64,000 nucleotides of DNA from Desulforamulus profundi (GTDB lineage: Bacteria; Bacillota_B; Desulfotomaculia; Desulfotomaculales; Desulfotomaculaceae): the NCBI RefSeq assembly GCF_002607855.1, contig NZ_AWQQ01000116.1, forward strand, positions 25,318 to 89,317, written 5' to 3'. Below, piece after piece: positions 40,462 through 50,353 of the stretch. Position 1 is the stretch's first letter; every line of letters starts with the position of its first letter. The notes under the pieces were generated by a model. That model did no database searches. It was not told the DNA's origin and saw only the letters and a list, made by a program, of their open reading frames with translations. A program made the position numbers and the translations under genes.

Positions 40462-40492
40462 AAAAGACCACGTTGTGATGACGTGGTCTTTT
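40462..40492. terminator. Bidirectional terminator between converging genes
   Basis: AAAAGACCACGT and ACGTGGTCTTTT are exact inverted repeats around a 7-base loop, with A-run on the left and T-run on the right, so it can end both the MinJ-like gene (plus) and the DUF3243 gene (minus). Confidence 0.88.
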
Positions 40493-40503
40493 CATCGGAA
40501 AAA

Positions 40504-40766
40504 CTAACGGGCACGGCTGGCCAGTTTGGTCATGAGCCGGGCAATGACTTCCTGCTCTTCCCTGTCGGCCACATCCCACAGTTCCTTGAGAACCTTTTGC
40601 TCCGGGTTGGCGGGCTGCACGTTGTCAGCCAGAATGGAACCGGCGTTCATGGCATATTGTTGGATCTTGTCCCGGGGGATTCCCAGTTCCTCGGCAAATT
40701 CCATGGCCTGGCCAGATACTTCTTCCAATTTTCCCAACTTGTGTTGGATTTGCTTAAATCCAGCAT
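40504..40766 (-). CDS. DUF3243 family small protein (one frameshift)
   Basis: The start ATG at 40766 is preceded by a strong GAGGAGGAGG ribosome binding site. The first part reads MLDLSKSNTSWENWKKYL; the rest continues in a different frame as GQAMEFAEELGIPRDKIQQYA up to REEQEVIARLMTKLASRAR. A G has probably been lost at 40712-40713 (CTGGCCAGG, probably CTGGGCCAGG on the minus strand). The repaired protein is about 87 residues and fits DUF3243, a family of unknown function found in spore formers. It converges with the MinJ-like gene at a shared terminator. Confidence 0.8.
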
Positions 40767-40949
40767 TACGTTTCCTCCTCCTCTTTTGACTGCGCATTTG
40801 TAGCACAGCCACCTGTTTCACCTATAGTTTGGCAGCGGGAAGAGAAATTATACATACCTGGAAATAAAAGACTGAACCGCTGCCAGGGGTTGCCAAGCCG
40901 GCAGATGTGGTCTATGATAATCATTGAAACAAAGCAGGAGGTTTTTGCC

Positions 40950-41534
40950 ATGTCATTGGAGCAATTGGCTTTGGATATGCAGCACTGCACCCGCTGCGGG
41001 CTGGCGGAGGGCCGAAACAAGCTGGTTTTCGGAATGGGTAACCCCGGGGCCAGGTTAATGCTGATCGGCGAGGGGCCGGGCAAAGACGAGGACGAGCAGG
41101 GCCTTCCCTTTGTGGGCCGGGCCGGGCAGCTGCTGGACCGCGTCCTGGCGGCCATCAACCTCACCCGGCAAGAGGTGTATATCGCCAACATCGTAAAGTG
41201 CCGGCCGCCCAACAACCGGGTCCCCAGCCGGGCCGAGGCGGTGGCCTGCCTGCCCTATTTATACCGGCAGATCGAACTGATCAAGCCCGGGATTATCGTA
41301 CTGCTGGGCAACACAGCCCTGCAGAACTTAATCGGTCCGGAGGCCCGCATCACCAGGATGCGTGGCCAGTGGCTGGAAAGCCGGAGCGGCATCAAGATTA
41401 TGCCCACCTATCACCCGGCGGCGGTCCTGCGGGACCCCAACAAAAGGCGCCCGGTATGGGAGGACTTTCAAAAGATTCAGGAGGAGTACCTGCGGGTGAC
41501 AGGAAAAGCTGCCAGGGACCAGTACTCCTTTTGA
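40950..41534 (+). CDS. Uracil-DNA glycosylase, iron-sulfur family 4 type
   Basis: Removes uracil from DNA. ATG 40950 lies behind GCAGGAGG. Four cysteines that bind the [4Fe-4S] cluster are visible: Cys13 and Cys16 (CTRC), Cys84 (KCRPP) and Cys100 (ACLPY). The catalytic GEGPGKDEDEQGLPFVGRAGQLLD follows at residues 40-63, and the HPAAVLRDP motif is near 165. 194 residues, a family-like length. The terminator at 41539-41572 follows at once. Confidence 0.9.
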   Translation: MSLEQLALDMQHCTRCGLAEGRNKLVFGMGNPGARLMLIGEGPGKDEDEQGLPFVGRAGQLLDRVLAAINLTRQEVYIANIVKCRPPNNRVPSRAEAVACLPYLYRQIELIKPGIIVLLGNTALQNLIGPEARITRMRGQWLESRSGIKIMPTYHPAAVLRDPNKRRPVWEDFQKIQEEYLRVTGKAARDQYSF

Positions 41535-42010
41535 TCACAAAAAACTGCTGCCTTACCTGGCAGCAGTTTTTTAAGGTAATAAAGTTTTTCTTCATGCTCC
41601 ATTAGTTTCTCGTGAATAAAATCAAATCTGTCTTCAACCCGAATAAAGCGGTGGATCATCTCCTCACGCAAGGAGGACATTTGACTTTCAAAAGAGGACA
41701 GTCGACTTTCAAAAGAGGACATTTGACTTTCAAAAGAGGAAAGCTGATCTTTAAAGGAATCCTGGTTGGCTTCTAATTTTTCCACCCTTAATTCCAGGTT
41801 GGCAACCCTTGCATCAAGTTTATCTACTGTCGCCTCAAGTCTTTCAACCCTCGCCTCAAGCCTGTCTACCTTTGCATCAAGTTCTTCAACCTTGGTATTC
41901 AGTTTTTCCACCTTGGTATTGAGTTCTTCCACCAACGAGTTGGTGTGGCCAACAATACGAATCAAGTCAGTGACCAGATGCTCGATACGTTCCAGACGTT
42001 CCTCGCTCAT
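41477..42010 (-). CDS. Coiled-coil protein of unknown function with 7-residue repeats
   Basis: ATG 42010 follows GGGGGA 9 bases upstream. After MSEERLERIEHLVTDLI come 7-residue repeats (EELDAKV, DRLEARV, ERLEATV) typical of a long coiled coil, then SSFESQM-type units encoded by a 21-bp tandem repeat. As written, the protein (177 residues) ends by reading back across a terminator into the uracil-DNA glycosylase gene. If the A-run at 41567-41572 lost one base, it would instead end ...YYLKKTAAR at 41553, just before the hairpin, giving about 152 residues. I consider this shorter form more likely. No function is recognised. Confidence 0.65.
   Translation of the reverse strand: MSEERLERIEHLVTDLIRIVGHTNSLVEELNTKVEKLNTKVEELDAKVDRLEARVERLEATVDKLDARVANLELRVEKLEANQDSFKDQLSSFESQMSSFESRLSSFESQMSSLREEMIHRFIRVEDRFDFIHEKLMEHEEKLYYLKKLLPGKAAVFCDQKEYWSLAAFPVTRRYSS
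41539..41572. terminator. Bidirectional terminator between UDG and the coiled-coil gene
   Basis: AAAAAACTGCTGCC and GGCAGCAGTTTTTT are exact inverted repeats around a 6-base loop. It can end both converging genes. Confidence 0.88.
41673..41756 (-). repeat. 21-bp tandem repeat inside the coiled-coil gene
   Basis: Three copies of a 21-bp unit (starting GAGGACA and ending TTTCAAAA on the plus strand) at 41673, 41694 and 41715, plus a diverged fourth at 41736. Each encodes one SSFESQM/SSFESRL heptad, so copy-number change keeps the frame and the coil register. Confidence 0.8.
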
Positions 42011-42186
42011 TTTTTATTCCCCCATGAGAAGGACTGGTGTTTATCCAAAACACTACCTAAATTATAGCACAAAATTTTCCACAAATAAATAATTTTAAAA
42101 ACATACATAAGCTAAATCTACCAGTACTCCCAGGTTTCTGATATTGACCGAAATGGTATAATATAAGGTGGACAGAAAGCAGGTGG

Positions 42187-44200
42187 ATGAATGTGGAATT
42201 TAAGCTGAAATCCGAGTTTCAACCCCGGGGAGACCAGCCCAAAGCCATTGCACAACTGGTGGACGGGCTGAACAGGGGATTAAAGCATCAGGTGCTGCTG
42301 GGGGCCACCGGCACCGGCAAAACCTTTACCATGGCCAATATCATTCAAAAGGTGCAGCGGCCCACCCTGATCCTGGCGCCCAACAAAACCCTGGCGGCCC
42401 AGCTGTGCAGTGAAATGAAAGAGTTTTTTCCGGAAACTCCGTTGAATATTTCGTTAGTTACTTCGATTATTACCAGCCCGAGGCCTATATTCCTCATACC
42501 GATACTTATATTGAAAAGGACTCTTCCTTGAACGATGAAATTGACAAACTGCGCCACTCGGCAACCACCGCCCTGCTGGAGCGGCGGGATGTCATTATCG
42601 TGGCCAGTGTTTCCTGCATTTACGGCCTGGGTAACCCGGAGACCTACCGGGACCTGGTGTTGTCTTTGCGGGCCGGCGGCACCTATGACCGGGACGCTAT
42701 TTTAAGGAAGCTGGTGGACATCCAGTACGAGCGCAACGACATCAACTTCACCCGGAACAAGTTCCGGGTCCGGGGAGACGTCATTGAAATCTTCCCCGCC
42801 AACGTCAGCGACAGGGCGCTGCGGGTGGAGATGTTCGGCGACGAAGTGGAGCGGCTGCTGGAGATCGACACCGTGACCGGCGAAATTCTGGGACAGCGGC
42901 AGCATATCGCCGTCTTTCCCGCCAGCCACTTCGTCACCGCCGAGGAGAACCTGAAACGGGCCATTGCCTCCATTGAAGTGGAGCTGGAACAGCGGCTGAA
43001 AGAGCTGCGGGATGCCGGCAAACTGCTGGAGGCCCAGCGGCTGGAGCAGCGCACCCGCTACGACCTGGAAATGATGGCCGAGGTGGGTTTCTGCTCGGGC
43101 ATTGAGAACTACTCCCGTCATTTAACCGGACGGGCCCCGGGGGAATCCCCCTTTACCCTGCTGGACTTCTTCCCGGAGGACTGGCTGCTGATCATCGACG
43201 AGTCCCACGTGGCAGTACCCCAGATCGGCGGCATGTACGAAGGGGACCGTTCCCGCAAGACCACCCTGGTGGAGCACGGTTTTCGCCTGCCCTCGGCCCT
43301 GGACAACCGGCCCCTCAAGTTCCACGAGTTTGAGGACAAGGTAAACCAGGTGGTTTACGTGTCCGCCACACCGGGCAACTACGAATTTAAACACCAGCAG
43401 CAGGTGGTGGAGCAAATTATCCGTCCCACCGGCCTGGTGGACCCGGAAATTTCAGTCCGCCCCACCAGGGGCCAGATCGACGACCTGCTGGGTGAAATCC
43501 GCCTGCGGGTGGAGCGGGACGAGCGGGTGCTGGTGACCACCCTGACCAAAAAATGGCCGAAGACCTTACGGATTACTTTAAAGAAAATGGCGTGCGGGTT
43601 CGCTACCTGCACTCGGATATTAACACAATTGAGCGGATGGAGATTCTGCGGGACCTGCGGTTGGGTACTTTTGACGTGCTGGTGGGCATCAACCTGCTGC
43701 GGGAGGGCCTGGACCTGCCCGAAGTCAGCCTGGTGGCCATCCTGGATGCTGATAAAGAAGGTTACCTGCGTTCCGAGCGCTCGCTCATTCAGACTATTGG
43801 CCGGGCCGCCCGCAACGCCGAGGGCTGCGTCATTATGTATGCCGATAAAATGACGGACTCCATGAAGAAGGCCATCGGCGAAACCGAGCGCCGCCGCAAG
43901 ATACAGGTAGAATACAACCAAAAGCACGGCATTACCCCGGAAACCGTCCGCAAGGCGGTGCGGGATGTCATCGAAGCCACCCGGGCCGCCGAAGAAAAGG
44001 CGCCCTACGTGGCCCGGACCAAGGCCGGCAAGATGACCAAGACCGAGCTCAAAAAGATGATTGCCAAGCTGGAAAAAGAAATGAAAGAATCCGCCAGACA
44101 CCTCGAATTCGAGCGGGCCGCCCAGTTAAGGGATGCCATTATTGAGCTGAGACTGCAGCTGCGGGTGATAAGGAAATTAAGCCGGCGATACCGGAGGTAG
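42187..44200 (+). CDS. uvrB: Excinuclease ABC subunit B (two apparent frameshifts)
   Basis: Helicase-like damage-loading subunit of nucleotide excision repair. The Walker [12 protein letters not shown] lies near residue 39. The frame breaks at 42434-42436, where GGAAACTCC probably lost an A (repair gives [35 protein letters not shown]), and at 43548-43553, where six A probably were seven (repair gives [14 protein letters not shown]). Downstream are [13 protein letters not shown] and [10 protein letters not shown]. The C-terminal UVR motif is visible near [22 protein letters not shown]. About 672 residues. uvrA follows 20 bases later. Confidence 0.97.
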
Positions 44201-44220
44201 AGTATTAAAGGAGTACAATC

Positions 44221-47055
44221 ATGCAAGATAAGATCTTAATTAAGGGCGCTCGCTCCCACAACCTCAAAAACATCGACGTTGAAATTCCCCGGGACAAGCT
44301 GGTGGTGATCACCGGCTTGTCCGGTTCCGGCAAGTCCTCCCTGGCCTTTGACACCATCTACGCCGAGGGCCAGCGGCGGTATGTGGAGTCCCTGTCTGCC
44401 TACGCCCGGCAGTTCCTGGGGCAGATGAACAAGCCGGATGTGGACTATATCGAAGGTCTGTCCCCGGCCATTTCCATCGACCAGAAGACCACCAGCCACA
44501 ACCCCCGCTCCACCGTGGGGACCGTGACGGAGATTTACGACTACCTGAGGCTGCTCTTTGCCCGGGCGGGCCGGGCCCACTGTCCCAAGTGCGGCCAGCC
44601 CATCACCCAGCAGACGGTGCAGCAGATGGTGGACCAGCTGATGGCCCTGCCCGAGGGGACCAAGCTGCAGCTGCTGGCCCCGGTGGTGCGGGGCAAAAAG
44701 GGCGAGCACGTAAAAATCTTTGAGGACATCCGCCGCAACGGCTTCGTGCGGGTACGGGTGAACGGGGAAATCTATGATGTCACCGAAGTGCCCCGGTTGG
44801 ATAAGAAAAAGAAACATACCGTTGAAATTGTGGTGGACCGCATTATCATCCGGCCCGGCAGTGAAAAAAGGCTGGCCGATTCCATGGAGACCGCCCTTAA
44901 GCAAAGCGAAGGGGTGGCCGTTGCCGCGGTGGTGGACGGGGAAGAATACACCTTCTCGGAAAACTTTGCCTGCACCGACTGCGGTATCAACATCAGTGAA
45001 ATCAGCCCCCGGCTGTTCTCCTTTAACAGCCCCCACGGGGCCTGCCCGGCCTGTACCGGCCTGGGCTTTAACCATGAATTTGACCCGGATTTAATCATGC
45101 CGGACAAGGGTAAAAGCATCCGGCAAGGGGCCATTGAAGGCTGGCACAAAGGAAACATTGCTGCCGCCTACCTGTCCGGCCTGGCGGAGAAGTATGAATT
45201 CAGCCTGGACACCCCGGTGGAGCAGCTTGCTGCCAAGCATCTCCAGGTGATTCTTTACGGCACCGGCAATGATAAAGTAAAGTTCCACTATACCGACGGT
45301 TACGGCCACGTGCACCGCTACGAAGTGCCCTTTGAAGGGATTATCGGCAACCTGTCCCGCCGCTACCGGGAGACCCAGTCCGAGGCCATGCGGGAAGAAT
45401 TTGAAAAATATATGAGCATCAAGCCCTGCCCCAGCTGCAAGGGCGCCAGGCTGAAGCCCGAGGCCCTGGCAGTGAAGGTGGGGGGCAAGAACATTGCCGA
45501 GGTCACCGCCCTGCCGGTGTCCGAAGCTCTAAAGTTCTTTAACAACCTGGATCTCACCGAGAGGGAGCGGCTCATTGCCCGGCAAATTCTCAAAGAAATT
45601 AACGAGCGGCTGGGCTTCCTGGTCAACGTGGGCCTGGATTATTTGACCCTCGGCCGTTCTGCCGGCACCCTGTCCGGCGGGGAGGCCCAGCGCATCCGAC
45701 TGGCCACTCAAATCGGCTCCGGCCTGATGGGGGTGTTATACATCCTGGATGAGCCCAGCATCGGCCTGCACCAGCGTGACAACGAAAGGCTCATTGCCAC
45801 CCTGAAGCGGCTGCGGGATTTGGGCAACACCCTGATCGTGGTGGAACACGATGAGGATACCATCCGGGTGGCGGACCATGTCATCGACATCGGCCCCGGG
45901 GCCGGCCGCCACGGCGGCCAGGTGGTGGCGGCCGGTACCATGGAAGAAATCATGCGGGTGCCGGAGTCCCTTACCGGCCAGTACCTGAGCGGCAAGAAAT
46001 ACATTCCGGTACCTCTCAGCCGCCGCCAGGGAAAGGGACAAAGCCTGGTCATACAAGGGGCGGCGGAAAACAACCTGAAGGGCATTGATGTGGAAATTCC
46101 CCTGGGGCTCTTTGTCTGCGTCACCGGGGTATCCGGCTCCGGCAAAAGTACCCTGATCAACGAAATCCTCTACAAGTCCCTGGCCCACAAACTGCACCGG
46201 GCCAAGGACAAACCCGGGGAGCACCTGGGAATCCGGGGCATCGAGCACCTGGAAAAGGTCATCGACGTGAACCAGTCCCCCATCGGCCGCACCCCCCGGT
46301 CCAACCCGGCCACCTACACCGGCGTGTTTAACGACATCCGGGAGCTGTTTACCCAGCTGCCGGAGGCCAGGGTGCGGGGGTACAAGCCCGGCCGTTTCAG
46401 CTTTAATGTGAAGGGCGGCCGCTGCGAAGCCTGCCAGGGGGACGGCATTATTAAAATCGAAATGCACTTCCTGCCGGACGTTTATGTACCCTGCGAAGTC
46501 TGTAAAGGCCTGCGCTACAACCGTGAGACCCTGGAGGTCAAATACAAAGGCAAGAGCATTGCCGATGTATTAAATATGGAAGTGGACGAGGCGGTGGAGT
46601 TCTTCGCCAACATCCCGAAGATTCACCGGCGGCTGAAGACCCTGCAGGACGTGGGGTTGGGCTATACCCGCCTGGGCCAGCCGGCGCCGGAGCTCTCCGG
46701 CGGTGAAGCCCAGCGGGTGAAGCTGGCCACCGAATTAAGCCGGCGCAGCAACGGCGGTACCATCTACATCCTGGACGAGCCCACCACCGGCCTGCACACC
46801 GCCGATATCGCCCGGCTGCTGGAAGTGCTGCACCGCCTGGTGGACAACGGCAGCACCGTGGTGGTCATCGAGCACAACCTGGATGTCATCAAGACTGCCG
46901 ATTACATTATCGACCTGGGACCCGAAGGGGGCGACAAAGGAGGAACCCTGGTGGCCGCCGGCACCCCGGAAGAAATTTGCCGGGCGTCCCAATCCTACAC
47001 CGGCCAGTTCCTCAAACCGGTGCTGGAACGGGACCGCCAGAAAACCCTCACCTAA
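44221..47055 (+). CDS. uvrA: Excinuclease ABC subunit A
   Basis: Damage-recognition ATPase of nucleotide excision repair. Two ABC modules are present: Walker [14 protein letters not shown] near residue 30 and [13 protein letters not shown] near residue 640, with signatures [14 protein letters not shown] and [15 protein letters not shown]. Zinc fingers with CPKCG, CPSCKG and CEACQGDG are visible. 944 residues, with no break despite its length. Its stop TAA shares bases with a REP-like unit. Confidence 0.98.
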   Translation: MQDKILIKGARSHNLKNIDVEIPRDKLVVITGLSGSGKSSLAFDTIYAEGQRRYVESLSAYARQFLGQMNKPDVDYIEGLSPAISIDQKTTSHNPRSTVGTVTEIYDYLRLLFARAGRAHCPKCGQPITQQTVQQMVDQLMALPEGTKLQLLAPVVRGKKGEHVKIFEDIRRNGFVRVRVNGEIYDVTEVPRLDKKKKHTVEIVVDRIIIRPGSEKRLADSMETALKQSEGVAVAAVVDGEEYTFSENFACTDCGINISEISPRLFSFNSPHGACPACTGLGFNHEFDPDLIMPDKGKSIRQGAIEGWHKGNIAAAYLSGLAEKYEFSLDTPVEQLAAKHLQVILYGTGNDKVKFHYTDGYGHVHRYEVPFEGIIGNLSRRYRETQSEAMREEFEKYMSIKPCPSCKGARLKPEALAVKVGGKNIAEVTALPVSEALKFFNNLDLTERERLIARQILKEINERLGFLVNVGLDYLTLGRSAGTLSGGEAQRIRLATQIGSGLMGVLYILDEPSIGLHQRDNERLIATLKRLRDLGNTLIVVEHDEDTIRVADHVIDIGPGAGRHGGQVVAAGTMEEIMRVPESLTGQYLSGKKYIPVPLSRRQGKGQSLVIQGAAENNLKGIDVEIPLGLFVCVTGVSGSGKSTLINEILYKSLAHKLHRAKDKPGEHLGIRGIEHLEKVIDVNQSPIGRTPRSNPATYTGVFNDIRELFTQLPEARVRGYKPGRFSFNVKGGRCEACQGDGIIKIEMHFLPDVYVPCEVCKGLRYNRETLEVKYKGKSIADVLNMEVDEAVEFFANIPKIHRRLKTLQDVGLGYTRLGQPAPELSGGEAQRVKLATELSRRSNGGTIYILDEPTTGLHTADIARLLEVLHRLVDNGSTVVVIEHNLDVIKTADYIIDLGPEGGDKGGTLVAAGTPEEICRASQSYTGQFLKPVLERDRQKTLT

Positions 47056-47130
47056 TTCAAGTTGGGGACGGTTCTTGACTTGAATTCGACAATTGTCAAA
47101 TTCAAGTCAAGAACCGTCCCCAACTTGAAT
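47054..47130. repeat. Inverted pair of REP-like units, copies 8 and 9
   Basis: Units at 47054-47086 (plus) and 47099-47130 (minus), 12 bases apart. The first two bases of the first unit form the end of the uvrA TAA stop, exactly as at csaB. Confidence 0.87.
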
Positions 47131-47168
47131 GAAAGCCTCCGGCTGGTTTGTCAGACCGGAGGCTTTTG
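47131..47168. terminator. Terminator hairpin between uvrA and the ABC permease
   Basis: AAAGCCTCCGG and CCGGAGGCTTTT form a strong stem around a 13-base loop, between converging genes. Confidence 0.8.
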
Positions 47169-47171
47169 GTG

Positions 47172-48365
47172 TTAGAGGGGGATGTTACTTTGTTGCTGCA
47201 CAGGGGTAGCAAATTTTTGGTACTGGCGGTTGAAGCACCAGATGGAAGCCGGCAGCAGTACCGCAAAGATGCCCACCAGCACCAGCAGGTTCGGCAGTAC
47301 CTGGGAGAAACCGATGCCCATCAGGGCGATGTCGCGCACATCGGATACCAGGTAGGTGAGGGGCAGTGAGGCGGAAATTGCCCTGGCAAACAGGGGCATG
47401 GATTGCACCGGCCAGGTAAACCCTGAGAAAAGGAAGGACGGAATGGCCACCAGCATGGCAAGCTGGGTGGCTTCCAGTTCGCTCCGGCAGACGATGGAAA
47501 GAAAGATGCCCAGGGTCAGGATGGCCAGAATAAAGACAGCTATCAGCAGCAGGAGCAACGGGTAGTGGCCCCGGAAGGGTATCTGGAAGACCGTAAAGCA
47601 CAGGGCCAGCACCACGTTGGCGCTGACAATATTTAATAGGAAGTAAGGGATCATTTTTCCCAGTACCACATGGTGGGCCCGGTAACCGCCTGCCAGCAGG
47701 TCTTTGATGGCCCCCGTTTCCTTTTCCCTGGCCACTGCCACCGCCATGTAAAGGAGAATCACCTGCTGCAGGGCGGTGCAGGCCAAGCCCAGCAGCAGAA
47801 AGTTGGCGTAGTTGAAGGTGGGGTTATACCACACCCGCAGCCGGTACCTGAGGGGAAGGGCTGTGGCGGCAGCTTTCTCCGGCAGCAGGGCCTGGCTGGA
47901 TTCCAGCGTCTTGATACTGACACCGGCTGACAGGGTGGAGATAATTTCATTGGCCGCCGACATGACGGCGTTGCTGAACAGCATGTTGGTGCCGTTGACG
48001 ATCACCAGCACCTCGGAACCCTGACCCTTTTTAAGGTTGGTGTCCAGGTCCTCCGGCAATACCACTGCCGCCGTAACCTCACGGGTCTCCAACATTTGGC
48101 GCAGCTCTTCCTCACTGCTCACTTGACCCACCAAATCAAACTTTTCCGAATCCCGAAAGGCCTGCACCACAATCCGGCTGGTGGCTGTGTTGTTATAATC
48201 CAGCACCACGGTTTTGATGTGCTTTACCACATGGTTGCTGTACATAATGCCGAACAGCACGATGTACAGGGTGGGAATAAAACACATGACGAACAGCAGT
48301 CGCTTGTTGCCCCGGATGTATTGCCATTCCCGGGAGGCAATTGAAAGGATCTTATCCATGCGCAA
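47172..48365 (-). CDS. ABC-2 type transporter permease
   Basis: An N-terminal span (residues 22-42, FVMCFIPTLYIVLFGIMYS) is followed by a long extracytoplasmic part (about 45-185) and five C-terminal spans, typical of YhgE/DrrB/ABC2_membrane_3 permeases. The LREKETGAIKDLL-like EKETGAIKDLLAGG loop is clear. 397 residues, no frame break. The HlyD partner precedes it by 8 bases and a TetR regulator precedes that. No ATP-binding subunit is encoded in this operon, which is unusual. It probably exports a drug, lipid or peptide. Confidence 0.85.
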   Translation of the reverse strand: MRMDKILSIASREWQYIRGNKRLLFVMCFIPTLYIVLFGIMYSNHVVKHIKTVVLDYNNTATSRIVVQAFRDSEKFDLVGQVSSEEELRQMLETREVTAAVVLPEDLDTNLKKGQGSEVLVIVNGTNMLFSNAVMSAANEIISTLSAGVSIKTLESSQALLPEKAAATALPLRYRLRVWYNPTFNYANFLLLGLACTALQQVILLYMAVAVAREKETGAIKDLLAGGYRAHHVVLGKMIPYFLLNIVSANVVLALCFTVFQIPFRGHYPLLLLLIAVFILAILTLGIFLSIVCRSELEATQLAMLVAIPSFLFSGFTWPVQSMPLFARAISASLPLTYLVSDVRDIALMGIGFSQVLPNLLVLVGIFAVLLPASIWCFNRQYQKFATPVQQQSNIPL

Positions 48366-48373
48366 CCCCCCGG

Positions 48374-49365
48374 CTATTCAAACTTTACTTGAACCGACAT
48401 GCCCGGCCGCAGTTGGGCGGAGTTCACCTTGATCTTGACGTTGTAGGTGACGATGTCCTTTTCACCCCGGTCGTTGGTGGCCCGGGCGGTGGCAAATTCC
48501 GGCTTGCGGCTGATATTAACAATTTTGCCGGTGTATTTTTTGTCCGGTACGCTCACGGGGATGAGCGTGGCCTGCTGGCCCTCTTTGATTTTATCCAGCA
48601 CAGACTGCTTCACCTTGACATTGACCCAGTTGTCCGCATAATCGGTCACGGTCATCAGGGGCAGGCCGGTGGACACCATCTCGCTTCATCGACATTTAGC
48701 GAGGTGATGGTACCGGAACAGGGAGCTTTGATATTTGTTTCTTTTAAATTAATCTTTACCTGCTGCAGGTCGGCCTCGGCCTTTGCAAGGGCAGCTTCAG
48801 CCCGCTGCATATCAGCCTGGTAGACATCCACCTGCAGCCGGGAAGCCCTGGCGTTGGCCAGATCTCCTTCGGCTGCCGCCACCCCGGCCAGCGCCGCTTT
48901 ATAATCCTTCTCGGCGCTGTCCATCTGCTGATCGGAGATGGCTTGGGCCTTATGCAGTTCAACCATGCGTTCATAGGTTTTTCTGGCCAGTTCGGCATCG
49001 GCTTTGGCTTTGGCCAGGGCTGCTTCGGCCTTCTGGACAGCGGCGGCCGTGCTGTCTGCGGAAAGCTTGCTGCCGGCAGCTGCCTTGGCAATATCCCCAT
49101 TGGCGGCGGCGATACCGGCCAGGGCCTGGGCTTCTTTTGCCTTCAAGTCTTCGTCATCAATTTTAGCCAGCAAATCACCGGCCTTCACCTGCTGGCCCTC
49201 CTGCACATACAGCTTCACAATGCGCCCCGGCACCTTGGTGTTGACATCCACTTCCTTGGCTTCCACCACCCCGGTAAGTTCCTGGCCTGTCTTTTGGGCT
49301 GTACATCCTGTCAGCAACAGCAGCAGAACCATGACCGATACAAACCATTTGTTGGGACGGATCAT
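48374..49365 (-). CDS. HlyD-family efflux adaptor lipoprotein (one frameshift)
   Basis: The start MIRPNKWFVSVMVLLLLLTG ends in LTGC, a lipobox, so it is probably a lipoprotein. A lipoyl-like barrel-sandwich start (VNTKVPGRIVKLYVQEGQQVKAG) is followed by a long alanine-rich coiled hairpin (about 85-215). At 48684-48685 a G is probably lost (GATGAAGCGAG, minus strand); repair gives LNVDEGEMVSTGLPLMTVTDYADNW, the usual return to the sandwich domain. About 330 residues. The start overlaps the TetR stop (ATGA). It should link the permease to the outer face of the cell envelope. Confidence 0.87.
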
Positions 49366-50039
49366 TCTATTTCCTCCTTGTTTTTCAGGATTCCGTTGAA
49401 GGTAAAGTCAAGAATATGCCGGCAGCGTTCCTCCAGCATGTCTTCAGACATCATGTCGCCGGCCCACATGGGCTGTACCGTTTCCCGGCGGCTGAAATAA
49501 ATCAGGCAGAGGGCGTGCATGCTCAAAAGGGTCTGGCGTATATCAAGGTCGGGGCGGAAAACTCCCCGGTTGATGCCGTCCTGTAAAATCTGACCCAGGT
49601 CCGATTCAAACAGATCCAGCAACTGGGGTAAAACTCTGCTGCCGTAACGTCCCCGGTTCAGGGCTTCCCAGTTCACCAGGCGCACAAACTCTTCATCCCG
49701 GGCCAGGAAGTAAAAATACTGGCGCAGGGCCCGCTCCACATTTTCCATAGGGTCGGCGCCGGGAATAAAGGCCCCTTTGGCGAGGTTGTATATTTTTCTG
49801 TAGTTATAGCGCAGGACCTCAACGTACAGGTTTTCCTTGCTTTCAAAGTAATGGTAAATCATCCGCTTGTTGATCCTGGCAGCGGCGGCGATTTCGTCCA
49901 CCCTGGCGCCGTCCAAACCTTTACGGGAAAAGATATCCGCTGCGGCCAGGAGGATGCGGTTTTTGCTTTCCTCGGCCCGGGCGCTTGCTTCATTCTTGTT
50001 GTCTGTTTCTTTTTTCGGAAGCCTTTCCCCTTTAGCCAT
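49362..50039 (-). CDS. TetR-family transcription regulator
   Basis: The N-terminal helix-turn-helix reads RILLAAADIFSRKGLDGARVDEIAAAARINKRMIYHYFESKENLY, the classic TetR type. The C-terminal ligand domain (60-225) has no clear relatives. 225 residues. The stop overlaps the start of hlyD. The promoter region contains CTAACCGGTTA-type palindromes, so the protein probably represses its own operon and releases it when a toxic ligand binds. Confidence 0.92.
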   Translation of the reverse strand: MAKGERLPKKETDNKNEASARAEESKNRILLAAADIFSRKGLDGARVDEIAAAARINKRMIYHYFESKENLYVEVLRYNYRKIYNLAKGAFIPGADPMENVERALRQYFYFLARDEEFVRLVNWEALNRGRYGSRVLPQLLDLFESDLGQILQDGINRGVFRPDLDIRQTLLSMHALCLIYFSRRETVQPMWAGDMMSEDMLEERCRHILDFTFNGILKNKEEIE

Positions 50040-50060
50040 GACAACCTCCTTACCATAAAG

Positions 50061-50078
50061 TAACTAACCGGTTATTTA
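50061..50078. promoter_or_regulatory. Candidate TetR operator TAACTAACCGGTTATTTA
   Basis: An 18-bp imperfect palindrome with an AACCGGTT core, 22 bases upstream of the tetR start and just downstream of its likely -10 element. A related CTACCGGTTAG at 50230-50240 lacks one A of the perfect 12-mer. Confidence 0.6.
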
Positions 50079-50087
50079 CCTGGCTTT

Positions 50088-50116
50088 ATTGTGCTCCTCT
50101 TTGCCATCATTGTCAA
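50088..50116 (-). promoter_or_regulatory. Probable promoter of the TetR-HlyD-permease operon
   Basis: On the minus strand TTGACA (complement 50111-50116) and CACAAT (complement 50088-50093) are 17 bases apart. The -10 element is weaker than consensus. The palindrome at 50061 would overlap the start site. Confidence 0.55.
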
Positions 50117-50353
50117 GAGAGGGATGATTTATTTGAAATGTTATTAATCCATATGAAATTTTGCAACAAATTTGTTATTTTTTCCAAGCAGGAAAAGAAA
50201 CGGTCGTTAGCCAAGATAAACAGGAAATACTACCGGTTAGGTAAACTTAATCTGTTCTTTATCCCATCTTAACCATTAGATGAAAAAATAGTTAGAAAAA
50301 GACAATTACCATTGGCACCAGCGGACCTGCACGATACAATCATCCTGGGGGGG

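Noticed and set aside
41673..41756. 21-bp repeats as an intergenic array
   Set aside because: They lie inside a reading frame and encode coil heptads, so they are coding repeats.
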